Below are positions 7,600 to 15,404 of a stretch of 32,179 bases of DNA, one piece after another. Both the position numbers and the translations under genes were made by a program. How positions within the stretch are numbered: position 1 is the stretch's first letter; each line of letters starts with the position of its first letter. Under the pieces are notes generated by a model. It saw only the letters and a list, made by a program, of their open reading frames with translations. It was not told the origin of the DNA and did not search any database. Origin of the DNA: Myxococcales bacterium (lineage in GTDB: Bacteria > Myxococcota_A > Bradymonadia > UBA7976 > UBA1532); assembly GCA_020633555.1 (NCBI GenBank), contig JACKDL010000050.1, positions 1 through 32,179 of the forward strand, in the 5' to 3' direction.

Positions 7600-9261
7600 A
7601 TGCTGCGCTTGATCTGGAAGGCCCTGCTTTGGGCTCTGCTGTTGCCGCTCACCAGCCTGCGCTGGGGGCTGAGCCGGCTGCGACCTCGCCCCTTTGCCCT
7701 GCAGGTGGTGCTCGAGGGCGCCCACCCCGAGCGCGGCGGCCCCAGGGGCCTGCGCGGCGGGCCCATGGGCATCTCGCGGATGGCCCTGCGGCGCGCCCTG
7801 CGCGAGGCCGCGGCCGATCCGCGGGTGACGCAGGTGCGCGTGCGGGTGGGCCCGCTCACCGGGGGCTGGGCCGAGGCCTGGACCCTGCGGCGGCTGCTAC
7901 AGGGCGCCCGCGAAGCCGGCCTGAAGGTGCAGGCCTTCCTGGCCGCCAGCGACCTGCGCAGCCTGTGGGTGGCCAGCGCCAGCGACGCGCTGGTGGCGCC
8001 GCCCCACGAGCCGCTGACTGCCGGCGGGCTGGCCGCCCGCATGACCTTCTTCGCCGAGGCGCTGGGCCGCGCGGGCGTTGAGGTCGAGGCGCTGGCCGCG
8101 GGCGACTACAAGTCGGCCATGGAGCCATTCACGCGCACGGGCCCCTCGGGCCCCAACCGCGAGGCCATCGAAGCTCTGCTGGCGGATTTGGACGGCGCGG
8201 TGGTGACCGATCTGGCCGCCGCCCGAGGGGTGGACGCCCAGGTGATCCGCGACGCCTTCGCCGCCGCCCCTCTGGCCGCCCCCGAGGCCTTGGCGATGGG
8301 CCTGCTCGACCGGCTGGCCGCCGAGGACGAGGTCTTCGACCCCGAGGCCGACGGGCGCACGGTGGACGCCGCCGACTACGCAGGGCGGCCGTCGCCCTGG
8401 CCCCGCATCCGCTTCCGCCAGCCACGGCTGGCGGTGGTGGATCTGCGCGGCACCATCAAGGACGGCCGGGCGCTGGATCCGGCCCCCACCGGCGCCGTGC
8501 CACGGGCCCTGGCGGGCGCGCTGGCCAAGGCCCGGCGCAGCAAGCGCATCAAGGGCGTGCTGCTGGCCATCGACAGCCCGGGCGGCAGCGCCACCGCCAG
8601 CGAGGCCATGTGGCGGGCCGTGCGTCGGCTCGCAGCGAAGAAGCCAGTGATCGCCGTCATGGGCGACGTGGCGGCCAGCGGTGGCTATTACGTCGCGGCC
8701 GCGTGCGACGGCATCGTGGCCGCGCCCACCACGCTCACGGGCAGCATCGGCGTCATCGCCGCGCGGCCCACCGCGCAGGGCCTGCTGACCCGCCTGGGCC
8801 TGTTCCAGCACACGCTGGGCCCAGGGCCCCGGGCCCACCTGCTGCACCCGGGCAAGCGGCTCTCGCAGGGCGAGCGCGAGGCCCTGCAGCGCACGGTGGA
8901 CGACTTCTACCAGGTGTTCCTGGCGCGGGTGGCCGAGGGCCGCGACCGCACGCCCGCCGAGGTGGATCCCGTGGCCCAGGGCCGGGTGTGGTCGGGCCAG
9001 GCAGCCCTGGCCCATGGCCTGGTGGACCGGCTGGGCGACGAGCGCGACGGGTTGGCGTGGCTGGCGGAGCGCGTGGGCCTGGCCGAGGTGCCCGACCGGG
9101 TGGCGTACATCACGCCGCCGCGCAACCTGCGCGCGGTAGTCCGGGGGCTGCTGAGCGCGCGAATGGCCCCGCTGCCGGCGGCGGTCCAGGAGCCCCTGGC
9201 GCTGTGGCAGCAGGTGGCCGAGCAGCCGTATCAGGCGTGGTGCCCCTGGCGGGTGGACTGA
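7600..9261 (+). CDS. sppA: Signal peptide peptidase SppA, 67K type
   Basis: A 553-aa membrane-anchored serine protease that degrades leftover signal peptides. The N-terminus (MLRLIWKALLWALLLPL) is a membrane anchor. Two tandem S49/crotonase-like domains follow: the N-terminal one carries the catalytic lysine in AAGDYKSAMEPF (Lys171), the C-terminal one the nucleophile in GDVAASGGYYVAAACD (Ser360), preceded by LLAIDSPGGSATASE. The Lys-Ser split between two halves of one chain defines the 67K E. coli-like form, as opposed to short SppA. ATG 7600 gives the expected anchor; an earlier in-frame ATG at 7531 would add a Pro-rich stretch. The gene converges on the multihaem cytochrome gene 25 nt away. 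Confidence 0.92.
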   Translation: MLRLIWKALLWALLLPLTSLRWGLSRLRPRPFALQVVLEGAHPERGGPRGLRGGPMGISRMALRRALREAAADPRVTQVRVRVGPLTGGWAEAWTLRRLLQGAREAGLKVQAFLAASDLRSLWVASASDALVAPPHEPLTAGGLAARMTFFAEALGRAGVEVEALAAGDYKSAMEPFTRTGPSGPNREAIEALLADLDGAVVTDLAAARGVDAQVIRDAFAAAPLAAPEALAMGLLDRLAAEDEVFDPEADGRTVDAADYAGRPSPWPRIRFRQPRLAVVDLRGTIKDGRALDPAPTGAVPRALAGALAKARRSKRIKGVLLAIDSPGGSATASEAMWRAVRRLAAKKPVIAVMGDVAASGGYYVAAACDGIVAAPTTLTGSIGVIAARPTAQGLLTRLGLFQHTLGPGPRAHLLHPGKRLSQGEREALQRTVDDFYQVFLARVAEGRDRTPAEVDPVAQGRVWSGQAALAHGLVDRLGDERDGLAWLAERVGLAEVPDRVAYITPPRNLRAVVRGLLSARMAPLPAAVQEPLALWQQVAEQPYQAWCPWRVD

Positions 9262-9290
9262 GACACAAGGCGCCCCGCCTCGGGCCTCAG
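9257..9290. terminator. Possible bidirectional terminator hairpin
   Basis: Between two convergent genes lie CTGAG...CTCAG outer arms and an AGGCG-CCC-CGCCT inner stem (9268-9280). There is no T tract on either strand, so factor-independent termination is doubtful. Confidence 0.35.
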
Positions 9291-11539
9291 AAGGGCTGGC
9301 CCGCCTGCAGGGCCTGCATGGCCTGGCGGATGTTGGGGTGCCCGCCCGCCTGGTGGAAGCCCTCGCGCAGCGTCACCTGGGCCTTCTGCGGATCGCCGTC
9401 ACGGGCCAGCAGGCGGGCCAGCTCCAGCCAGGCGTTGGGATCCTTGGGGCTGTAGCGGGTGAAGCGCTCGAAGTCCTCGCGCGCCCCCTTCAGGTCGCCC
9501 TGGAAGGCCCGCACGCGGCCGCGGGCCCGGTAGCCCTGGCCGAACTGGTCGTCCACCGCCAGCGCCTTCTCGAAGTGGGCCAGCGCCCCCTTTGGGTCCT
9601 GGTTGCGCAGGGCCAGCGTGCCCAGGTTGAAGTGGCCCATGGGGTTGGCGCCGTCCCGCTTGACCGCCTCCTCGAACCAGCGCTTCGCCTCGTCCAGCTT
9701 GCCCAGCGCCAGCGCGTTGTGGCCGCGGTTGTTGGCGGTGATGGGCTCCTGCGGGTTGATGCGGTCGGCGTACGCGTACCACTGCTCGGCCTCGGCGTGC
9801 TTGCCCTGGTGCTGCAGGGCGTTGGCCAGCTCGCCTGCGACGATGCGGCTGTCGGGCCGCTGGGCCACCGCGCGGCGCAGCACGGTCTCGGCCCGCCGCA
9901 TGTCCCCCACCTGCATGAGCAGGTTGGCGTAGTCGGTGCGGTGCAGCACCCCCTCGGGGTGCAGCTTCTCGAGCTCGGCATAGGCGGCCAGGGCGCCGGG
10001 GATGTCCCCCAGGCCCTTGAGCACGCTGGCCAGGGCCCGGATGCCGGGCACGTAGTCGGGCCGGTCGGCCAGGCCCTGCACCAACAGCCGCTGGGCCTCG
10101 GGCGCGTGGTAGTCCTTGCTCTGGAACCGCCAGACCTCCTCGTGGGCGATGCCCAGCCGGATCTTCTCCTCCACCGGGTCCATGGGCACGGTGCGCGACG
10201 GCTTCAGCGCGTCCACCAGCTCCAGCGCGAAGGGCTTGGGCGGGGCGTCCTCGTCGCCCAGCTTCCGGCGGATCAGGTGGTCGGTGAAGCTCACGTGGGG
10301 GATGTCGCTGGTGCCGCCGTGCTTCATGTGGCAGCGGGCGCAGTCGTCCCCCTCCCTGGCGCCGTGGGCGTCGCCGCAGTCGGTGGGCTTGTGGCACTGC
10401 ACGCAGCCGCCGTAGCGGGGCTTGCCGGCGCTGGTGGGCAGGTGTGGATCGTGGCAGGTGGTGCAGGTGAGCTTGCCGTCGCTCTTCAGGAAGCACTGAC
10501 TCATGCCCAGCCGCTCGCCGTGGCTGGCGATGCGGAAGTCGGCCCCCCCGCCCTTGGCGTACGCGAAGATCTGCATGTAGTCGCCCAGCGGCGTACGCGG
10601 GTCGAAGGCGTCCCAGCGCTGCCCCTCGCGCAGCAGGCGTGTCTCGCCCTGCAGGTGGCACTGCTGGCAGATCTCGAGCTGGCGCTGGTTCGTCTCGTAC
10701 TTGGGGTTGAAGATGGTGGGATCGGGCTGGCCCTCGGCGGGGTCCTTGCCATCCAGCCGCGCGGTGACGTGAGCCTGCCCGTTGCCGTGGCAGCGCTCGC
10801 AGCCGATGCCCTCGGCGAAGGGGGCCTGGTAGCCCGCCATGGTCTCGTCGCGCAGCGGCGAAAGGCCGTTGTGGCAGAAGCTGCACTCGGCCTTGATGGG
10901 CCGGTCGAACCGCATGTGTCCGCGGTGCTGGTAGCCCGGGCTCATGTCCCAGATCTTGCGCCGCGAGTACCAGGTCAGGGGCAGCTCCACCAGCTCACCC
11001 TCCTGCTCGCCGATGTAGGAGCGGGTGTGGTTGCCCGAACCCACCACGTACAGGACCTCGACGGCCCGGCGGTAGGTGCCGTCGGCGGTGAACTCCGCCT
11101 GCCACCAGCGGCCCTGGTCATCCACATAGGCCTGGTACAGCACCCCCGTCTCGGGGTGCTTCACCGTCGCCTTCTTCGGGTCGAAGTCCTCGATGGGCGG
11201 GCGCGAGCCGGGCCTGTAGAGCGAACGCCCCATGCCCGTCTTGCGGAACCCCTCGACATGGTCGGGGTGGCAGTCCGCACAGGCCTCGGGGCCCGGGCCG
11301 TTGGTGAACCCCGGCCGGGCTGGCTCGGCCACGGCGGGCAGCACCGTGAGCTGCTCGGGCGGTGGCCCCTCGTGCATGCGGTACGCCGGGCCCGAGGGGG
11401 CGGCGCTCGCCGCGGCGCTGGCCGGAGCGCCCACGGACCCCGGTGAAGCGGCGGGCGGCCCGGCCGGCTTGCCCCGACTGCAGCCCAGCGCGGCCGCCAG
11501 GCACGTCACCCACCAAAGCCGTCGCCAGTGCCCCGCCAT
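9287..11539 (-). CDS. Seven-haem c-type cytochrome with TPR domain, lipoprotein
   Basis: A 750-aa predicted lipoprotein (lipobox ALGC, Cys20). The N-terminal half has seven CxxCH haem-binding motifs in order: CADCH, CSFCH, CERCH, CQQCH, CTTCH, CVQCH and CARCH, between about residues 86 and 404. A mid-region resembles the cytochrome c554/multihaem oxidoreductase group (GIGCERCHGNGQAHV). From about 480 to 745 a run of TPR helices follows (for example NRGHNALALGKLDEAKRWFEEAVK, FNLGTLALRNQDPKGALAHFEKAL). It probably moves electrons in the periplasm or at the outer membrane, with the TPR part docking partners. The SD is CAGGAGG, 4 nt before the ATG. A TAACCT -10-like box lies 31 nt upstream, preceded by a long structured leader. 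Confidence 0.85.
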   Translation of the reverse strand: MAGHWRRLWWVTCLAAALGCSRGKPAGPPAASPGSVGAPASAAASAAPSGPAYRMHEGPPPEQLTVLPAVAEPARPGFTNGPGPEACADCHPDHVEGFRKTGMGRSLYRPGSRPPIEDFDPKKATVKHPETGVLYQAYVDDQGRWWQAEFTADGTYRRAVEVLYVVGSGNHTRSYIGEQEGELVELPLTWYSRRKIWDMSPGYQHRGHMRFDRPIKAECSFCHNGLSPLRDETMAGYQAPFAEGIGCERCHGNGQAHVTARLDGKDPAEGQPDPTIFNPKYETNQRQLEICQQCHLQGETRLLREGQRWDAFDPRTPLGDYMQIFAYAKGGGADFRIASHGERLGMSQCFLKSDGKLTCTTCHDPHLPTSAGKPRYGGCVQCHKPTDCGDAHGAREGDDCARCHMKHGGTSDIPHVSFTDHLIRRKLGDEDAPPKPFALELVDALKPSRTVPMDPVEEKIRLGIAHEEVWRFQSKDYHAPEAQRLLVQGLADRPDYVPGIRALASVLKGLGDIPGALAAYAELEKLHPEGVLHRTDYANLLMQVGDMRRAETVLRRAVAQRPDSRIVAGELANALQHQGKHAEAEQWYAYADRINPQEPITANNRGHNALALGKLDEAKRWFEEAVKRDGANPMGHFNLGTLALRNQDPKGALAHFEKALAVDDQFGQGYRARGRVRAFQGDLKGAREDFERFTRYSPKDPNAWLELARLLARDGDPQKAQVTLREGFHQAGGHPNIRQAMQALQAGQPF

Positions 11540-11569
11540 GGGCGCCTCCTGCGATCCGTCGAAGGCGCG

Positions 11570-11575
11570 AGGTTA
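11570..11575 (-). promoter_or_regulatory. Putative -10 box (TAACCT) for the multihaem cytochrome gene
   Basis: The minus strand reads GTGC-TAACCT-CG, 31 nt upstream of the ATG. Ten of eleven bases match the box before the giant sensor gene (GTGCTAAGCTC at 24433-24443). A TG one base upstream of TA gives an extended -10 flavour. Confidence 0.4.
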
Positions 11576-11714
11576 GCACAGCCATCGTCCGCGCCCGCAC
11601 CCGCGCACGCCGGACGGCGCAATCGAGCACGGCCGAAAAAAAGTGACCGAGCAGGCTAAGATTCGCCCCCGGGCGTGACACCAGGGCGCCGGGCGCGGGG
11701 CCGGTGGGCCGCGA

Positions 11715-11822
11715 TGCCCCCTGGAGGCTCGGGCGGGGATCTCCCCATGGCATGTGCCATTCTCTGCCTGGGTTCCGAGCTTGGCGTCCCCCCGGCGCTG
11801 GGTAGAGTCTCTCCAGGGGGCA
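11715..11822. ncRNA. Candidate structured RNA (non-coding RNA or leader element)
   Basis: A perfect 12-bp inverted repeat (TGCCCCCTGGAG at 11715-11726, CTCCAGGGGGCA at 11811-11822) closes an 84-nt interior. Inside, GCTCGG (11727-11732) pairs perfectly with CCGAGC (11775-11780), enclosing two adjacent hairpins: GGGG-ATCT-CCCC (11735-11746) and ATGGC-ATGT-GCCAT (11747-11760). Nested perfect stems like this are unlikely by chance. The strand is undetermined: on the minus strand it would be in the 5' region of the multihaem cytochrome gene; on the plus strand it would be a free RNA. It does not match 5S rRNA, SRP RNA, or the conserved core of c-di-GMP riboswitches as I know them. Confidence 0.45.
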
Positions 11823-11943
11823 ACTTCTGTCGGGGCCCATCGGCCGCGCCCTTTCGCCCCGCCTCTCGGCAGCGGCGCGGTCACGCCACAGCCCCCCAAA
11901 CCCGAGTCTCAGCGATCGCGCCAACCCGGCAGACCGGGCCAGC

Positions 11944-12639
11944 TCAACCCGCGGGGGTCGGGCGTCGCTCCGGGCACGGCCCGCGGCCCGATCCGCCAGC
12001 GGCGCGCGCCCCATGGGTGAACCGCACCAGGCAGGCGTCGTCCAGCCGGCCCGCGGTGCGGACGCCGGTGCAGACATCGACCCCGTCGGGGCACACCGCC
12101 CGCACCGCCGCCTCGACGTTGCTGGCCCGCAGGCCCCCGGCCAACCACAGGAAGCGATCGGGCACCGCGTCACGGATCTGGCGGCTGACGGTCCAGTCGT
12201 GCACCACCCCGGTGCCCCCCAGGCGGCCGCCGTTGACGTTGCCGGAGTCGAGGATGAGGCCGTCCACCCAGGGGGCGACGGCACGGGCCAGGTCGACCGC
12301 CTCGGGCCCTGCGACGTGCACCGACTGCCAGAGCAGCCAGTCGGAACGGCGGCGCCGGAGCGCGCGGAGAGTGTCGAGCACGGGCCGGTTGACGAGCTGC
12401 AGGGCGTCCACCGGCAGGTGGCCATGGTGCGTCAGGATGGCGTCGGCGTCGATGAGGGGGGTGAGCACGGCCGTACGCACGCCCAGCGGGACCCGGGCGG
12501 CCATGCGCACGATGGCCTCGTCGCTGACATGGCGCACCTTCCGAGCCTGGGAGGAGACGAACCCCAGCGCGTTGGCGCCGGCCGCGACCGCCGCGTCCAC
12601 CTCTTCGTCGCTGCTGATGCAGCAAATCTTGATCTGCAC
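11944..12639 (-). CDS. TrpF-like (phosphoribosylanthranilate isomerase family) protein
   Basis: A 231-aa TIM-barrel protein close to PRAI, the tryptophan-pathway isomerase. Seen: QIKICCISSDEEVDAAVAAGANALGFV (the family has KICG-x-T), with candidate catalytic Cys6; LILDSGN with Asp131 at the position of the general acid; GGTGVVHDW like the family GGSG-x-x-F/HDW; WLAGGLRASNV like LAGGL-x-x-NV. Deviations: KICC instead of KICG, and VDVCTGVR where the family has VDVSSGVE. The GTG start at 12639 is chosen for its SD (AGGAGG, 7 nt upstream). No other trp gene is nearby, so it may be an orphan enzyme or a divergent paralogue. The C-terminal 15 residues are unstructured. Confidence 0.7.
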   Translation of the reverse strand: MQIKICCISSDEEVDAAVAAGANALGFVSSQARKVRHVSDEAIVRMAARVPLGVRTAVLTPLIDADAILTHHGHLPVDALQLVNRPVLDTLRALRRRRSDWLLWQSVHVAGPEAVDLARAVAPWVDGLILDSGNVNGGRLGGTGVVHDWTVSRQIRDAVPDRFLWLAGGLRASNVEAAVRAVCPDGVDVCTGVRTAGRLDDACLVRFTHGARAAGGSGRGPCPERRPTPAG

Positions 12640-12746
12640 GGCCACGCCTCCTGCCCACCGGCACCTTGCCGGCCGCCGGCGCCCAGGGCAAGCCCGCGCG
12701 CCCCCTGGCATTGATCCCCGGCGGCCCCTGCCCCACAGTCGCGGGC

Positions 12747-13547
12747 ATGCACGTGAACGCAGTGATCCTGGGGAGCGCCTTCGACGAGCCGAGCCTGGCC
12801 GGGGTGCCGCTGCACGCCGTCGAGGTGCCCACCCGCGCGGGCCCTGCGGTGCTGCACCGGGTGGGCGACGGGCCCGGCTGGGCGCTGGTGCGGCATGGGC
12901 TGCCCCACCGCTACCTGCCGCACCAGATCCCCTGGCGTGCGCAGGCCCTGGCGCTGGCCGAGGTGGGCGTGGGTGCCCTGCTGATCACCAGCTCCGTGGG
13001 TGTGATGGATCCCACGCTGCCCCTGTTCCAGCCCCTGCTGGTGAGCGACCTGCTCATGCCCGACAACCGGCTGCCCGACGGCACCGCGTGCAGCGTCTAC
13101 CCTGAGCCGACGCCGGGTCAGGGCCACCTGGTGCTGGACGAGGGTCTGTGCAGCGTGGCGCTGGGCGCCCAGGTTCGCGCGCTGGCGGCGGCCGAAGGGT
13201 GGCCCGTGGCGGGCGAGGCGGTGTTCGCGTACGTGGGCGGGCCCCGGTCGAAGACGCGGGCCGAGAACCGCTGGTGGGCGGCCAGCGGCGCGCAGATCAA
13301 CTCCATGAGCGTGGGCCCCGAGCTGGTGCTGGCCAACGAGCTGCAGATCCCCACCTGCGCGGTGGGTGTGGGGCACAAATACAGCGGCGCCCCGGGGCGC
13401 AGCCAGCCCATGGACGTGCCGGCCCTGAAGCGGTCGCTGGTGGATGCCCGCGCCGCCACTGCCCGGCTGGCCCTGGCCTTCGTGCAGCGGGCCGAGCCGG
13501 TGCCCTTCCGCAACGCCTTGTACCGCTACGACGGGACCCCCGATTGA
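12747..13547 (+). CDS. PNP/MTAP-family nucleoside phosphorylase-like protein
   Basis: A 266-aa protein of the PNP_UDP_1 superfamily. MTAP/PNP-type signatures: VRHGLPHRYLPHQIPWRAQ (RHG-x-x-H substrate/phosphate loop, residues 49-66), LLITSSVGVMDPTLPLFQPLLVSD (like the family AVGSL...PG...D), and AYVGGPRSKTRAENRWWAASGAQ followed by NSMSVGPELVLANELQIP, where the family has GPRFET-x-AE-x-R and GMT-x-x-PE. The reaction would be phosphorolysis of a purine nucleoside. The altered base-binding segment (SMSVGPE rather than GMT) makes the substrate uncertain. Its TGA overlaps the TTG start of the ATP-grasp gene, so the two are likely co-translated and functionally linked. Confidence 0.75.
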   Translation: MHVNAVILGSAFDEPSLAGVPLHAVEVPTRAGPAVLHRVGDGPGWALVRHGLPHRYLPHQIPWRAQALALAEVGVGALLITSSVGVMDPTLPLFQPLLVSDLLMPDNRLPDGTACSVYPEPTPGQGHLVLDEGLCSVALGAQVRALAAAEGWPVAGEAVFAYVGGPRSKTRAENRWWAASGAQINSMSVGPELVLANELQIPTCAVGVGHKYSGAPGRSQPMDVPALKRSLVDARAATARLALAFVQRAEPVPFRNALYRYDGTPD

Positions 13548-14986
13548 CCGCCCCCACCCTGTGGTGCGTGGACGACGACGTGCCGCCCGAGACGCTGAGC
13601 TTGCTGGCGGCGGCCGCGGCGAGCCAGGGCGTGGGCTGGCAGGTGGTGCGCCCGGGCGATCCCCTCCCGCGCCCGGCCGCCGGGGACCTGCTGTTCCGGC
13701 CAGCGGTGTCGCCGGCCGCCATGGCCCTGGAGCGGCGGCTCTGGCGCGCGGATCTACACACCTTCTGGGCCACCACGGATGGGCCCTGGGCGGTGCCGGC
13801 CTTCCCCCCCACCCTGCTGACCCGCGCGGGCGCAGCCGTGCCCGCCTGGGCCGATCTGCCCAGCGCCGCGCCGGCCGCCCTGGACGCCGCGGAGGCTGCG
13901 GTCGGGCCGCCGCCCTGGGTGGTGAAGATCCCGGGGCACGCGGGCGGGCACGGGGTGTTCCAGGTGGACAGCCGCCCGGCCCTGAGCAGCCTGACCGACT
14001 ACCTGCTGGGCGAGGGCCAGACGCCCTGGCTCATGGCCTTCGCGCCCGGCGTCCACTGGCGGGTGGTGGTGGTGGGCGACCGGGCCGTGGCGGCGTACCC
14101 CAACCCGGTGCGACCGGGGGACTTCCGCACCCAGGGCACCGAGGATCCGCGCCAGGTGGTCGACCGGGTCCCGGCGGCCCTCGCGCAGGCCGCGATCACC
14201 GCTTGCAGCGCGCTCGGCGTGCGCCACGGGGGGGTGGATCTGGTGGTGGCCCCGGGCCGACCGCCGGTGGTGCTGGAGACCAACTTCCCTTGCTACTTCG
14301 CCCACGCCGAGGTGCTCGCCGGGGTGCCGGTGGCCGCTGCCATGGTGGCCTGGCTGCGGGCGGCGCCCCCCCCAGCGGCGCCGGCCGCCTCAGGGCCGAT
14401 GGACCGTCCAGCGGGCCCGGTGTGGCTCATCGACGACGAGGGGGCCCCGTACAACGCCGAGCTCCTGGCCGAGGCGACCGTGGCGGCCGGGCGCGGGCTG
14501 CGGCGCCTGGCGGTCACCAACGGCGCGCCGGGCCCACCGCCCGCCGACGCCGAAATCCTGCGTGCGGGCTGGAGCGTGGCCGCCTGGCGCCTGGCCTCGG
14601 TCCTGGGCGCGGTGCCGGCGCACCAGCCCTCCCTGCTGGCGTTGACCGAGGCAGACGCTGCCCTCCCCGTTCGGTGGCGCGCCCTCTGGGCCGGGGGGGC
14701 GGTGCTGGGCTGGATCCCCGTGGCAGACGAGGCCGGCGAACCGCCCGACGTCGCGGCGCTGACGCAGACGGTGCAGGTCGCCGCCGCCCGCGCCCGGCGA
14801 CCTTGGCTGCAGGTGGAGCTTGCCGGCCCGCCCAGGGCGCCCGTGGCCGTGGGCCTGTACCACCCGCCCGACCTGGCCAGCTTCCCCGAGCCCGTCGCCC
14901 GGGCCGCCGCCGCCGCGCGGGTCGCGTTGACCGCCTGGACGCCGCGGCCTACCGTGGGCGGTGACGATGAGGAGGGGTGGCGATGA
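13544..14986 (+). CDS. RimK-like ATP-grasp protein with a duplicated N-terminal domain
   Basis: A 480-aa protein. After an N-terminal domain (TLWCVDDDVPPETLSLLAAAA, 5-25) comes an ATP-grasp unit: PWVVKIPGHAGGHGVF (124-139, Lys128 and Gly-rich loop), WRVVVVGDRAVAAY (172-185), GVDLVV (230-235) and VVLETNFPCYF (242-252, metal-binding Glu/Asn). Family members ligate an amine or amino acid to a carboxylate via acyl-phosphate. From about residue 291 the chain restarts with PVWLIDDEGAPYNAELLAEA, which resembles its own N-terminus, followed by a region without recognisable ATP-grasp motifs. The TTG start at 13544 overlaps the PNP stop; no better start is seen. Its stop overlaps the next ATG. The substrate is unknown. 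Confidence 0.65.
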   Translation: MTAPTLWCVDDDVPPETLSLLAAAAASQGVGWQVVRPGDPLPRPAAGDLLFRPAVSPAAMALERRLWRADLHTFWATTDGPWAVPAFPPTLLTRAGAAVPAWADLPSAAPAALDAAEAAVGPPPWVVKIPGHAGGHGVFQVDSRPALSSLTDYLLGEGQTPWLMAFAPGVHWRVVVVGDRAVAAYPNPVRPGDFRTQGTEDPRQVVDRVPAALAQAAITACSALGVRHGGVDLVVAPGRPPVVLETNFPCYFAHAEVLAGVPVAAAMVAWLRAAPPPAAPAASGPMDRPAGPVWLIDDEGAPYNAELLAEATVAAGRGLRRLAVTNGAPGPPPADAEILRAGWSVAAWRLASVLGAVPAHQPSLLALTEADAALPVRWRALWAGGAVLGWIPVADEAGEPPDVAALTQTVQVAAARARRPWLQVELAGPPRAPVAVGLYHPPDLASFPEPVARAAAAARVALTAWTPRPTVGGDDEEGWR

Positions 14987-15354
14987 ACCCGGCCCAGGAG
15001 CAGCTCCGCAAGCAACAGCTCGCCCGGCAGGCCCAGCAGGCCCAGGCCGAGCACCAGCGCAGCGCCCACCAGGAGGCCGCCCAGAAGGCCAAGGCCGCCG
15101 AGACCCGCCGCAAGCAGGAGGCCCACGCGGCCCGCGAGGGGCAGCACAAGCAGCAGGCCGAGATGCACCGGCTGCAGCACCAGCAGCAGGTGGCCCAGCG
15201 GCTGCCCGATCAGCGGGCGCACGAGCAGCAGGCCAAAGAGGCTGCCATCCAGCTCCGCCAGGAGAAGCACTTCAAGAAGACCCAGCTCGAGGCCGATCAG
15301 GCGGCCGCCATCGCCGTGCGGGAGCGCGAGAAGCTGGGCAAGACCCCGGGCTGA
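14983..15354 (+). CDS. Gln/Ala/Lys-rich coiled-coil small protein
   Basis: A 123-aa highly charged, low-complexity helical protein. Nearly the whole length is Gln, Ala, Glu, Lys, Arg and His in heptad-compatible order (QLARQAQQAQAEHQRSA, MHRLQHQQQVAQRL), with no Cys and almost no aromatic residue. A long single helix or coiled coil is the natural reading. A strong SD (GAGGAGG) lies before the ATG at 14983, which overlaps the ATP-grasp stop by ATGA. As third gene of the trio it might be a scaffold or a substrate of the ATP-grasp ligase (inference). No family recognised. Confidence 0.65.
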   Translation: MNPAQEQLRKQQLARQAQQAQAEHQRSAHQEAAQKAKAAETRRKQEAHAAREGQHKQQAEMHRLQHQQQVAQRLPDQRAHEQQAKEAAIQLRQEKHFKKTQLEADQAAAIAVREREKLGKTPG

Positions 15355-15377
15355 GCCGCCCGGCCCCCCGCCCGACC

Positions 15378-15398
15378 GCGGCCCCGAGCCCGGGCCGC
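15378..15398. terminator. Hairpin between convergent genes
   Basis: A 7-bp perfect stem, GCGGCCC (15378-15384) with GGGCCGC (15392-15398), sits in the 50-nt gap between the coiled-coil gene and the convergent kinase gene. There is no T tract. Confidence 0.35.
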
Positions 15399-15404
15399 CG
15401 CTCC

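Larger units (their letters stand above)
11540..11943. other. 404-nt gene-free interval
   Basis: No credible gene lies between the cytochrome start and the TrpF-like stop. Contents: a -10-like box at 11570-11575, a run of seven A (T on the minus strand) at 11636-11642 that stands out in this GC-rich DNA, a CGCCC-GG-GGGCG hairpin near 11665-11676, the base-paired element at 11715-11822, and a CGGGGC/GCCCCG hairpin (11831-11836 with 11856-11861) that could end the TrpF-like transcript. Confidence 0.6.

Noticed and set aside
9338..11446. Plus-strand open frame opposite the multihaem cytochrome gene
   Set aside because: Val/Leu/Ala/His-rich antisense translation without motifs, while the minus strand has seven CxxCH and TPRs.
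11715..11822. Identification of the structured element as 5S rRNA, SRP RNA or a c-di-GMP (GEMM) riboswitch
   Set aside because: The 5S-like start TGCC and GGGGATCTCCCCATG are suggestive, but the CCGAACTC-type loop is missing; there is no GGAAGGAAGCAGC-like SRP tip, and the AGGGCAAACC part of GEMM is absent though GGGACGC-like bases occur on the minus strand.
11573..11899. Minus-strand 108-codon open frame in the gene-free interval
   Set aside because: Composition is Arg/Gly/Pro-rich with no SD and no codon bias of real genes; it overlaps the base-paired element.
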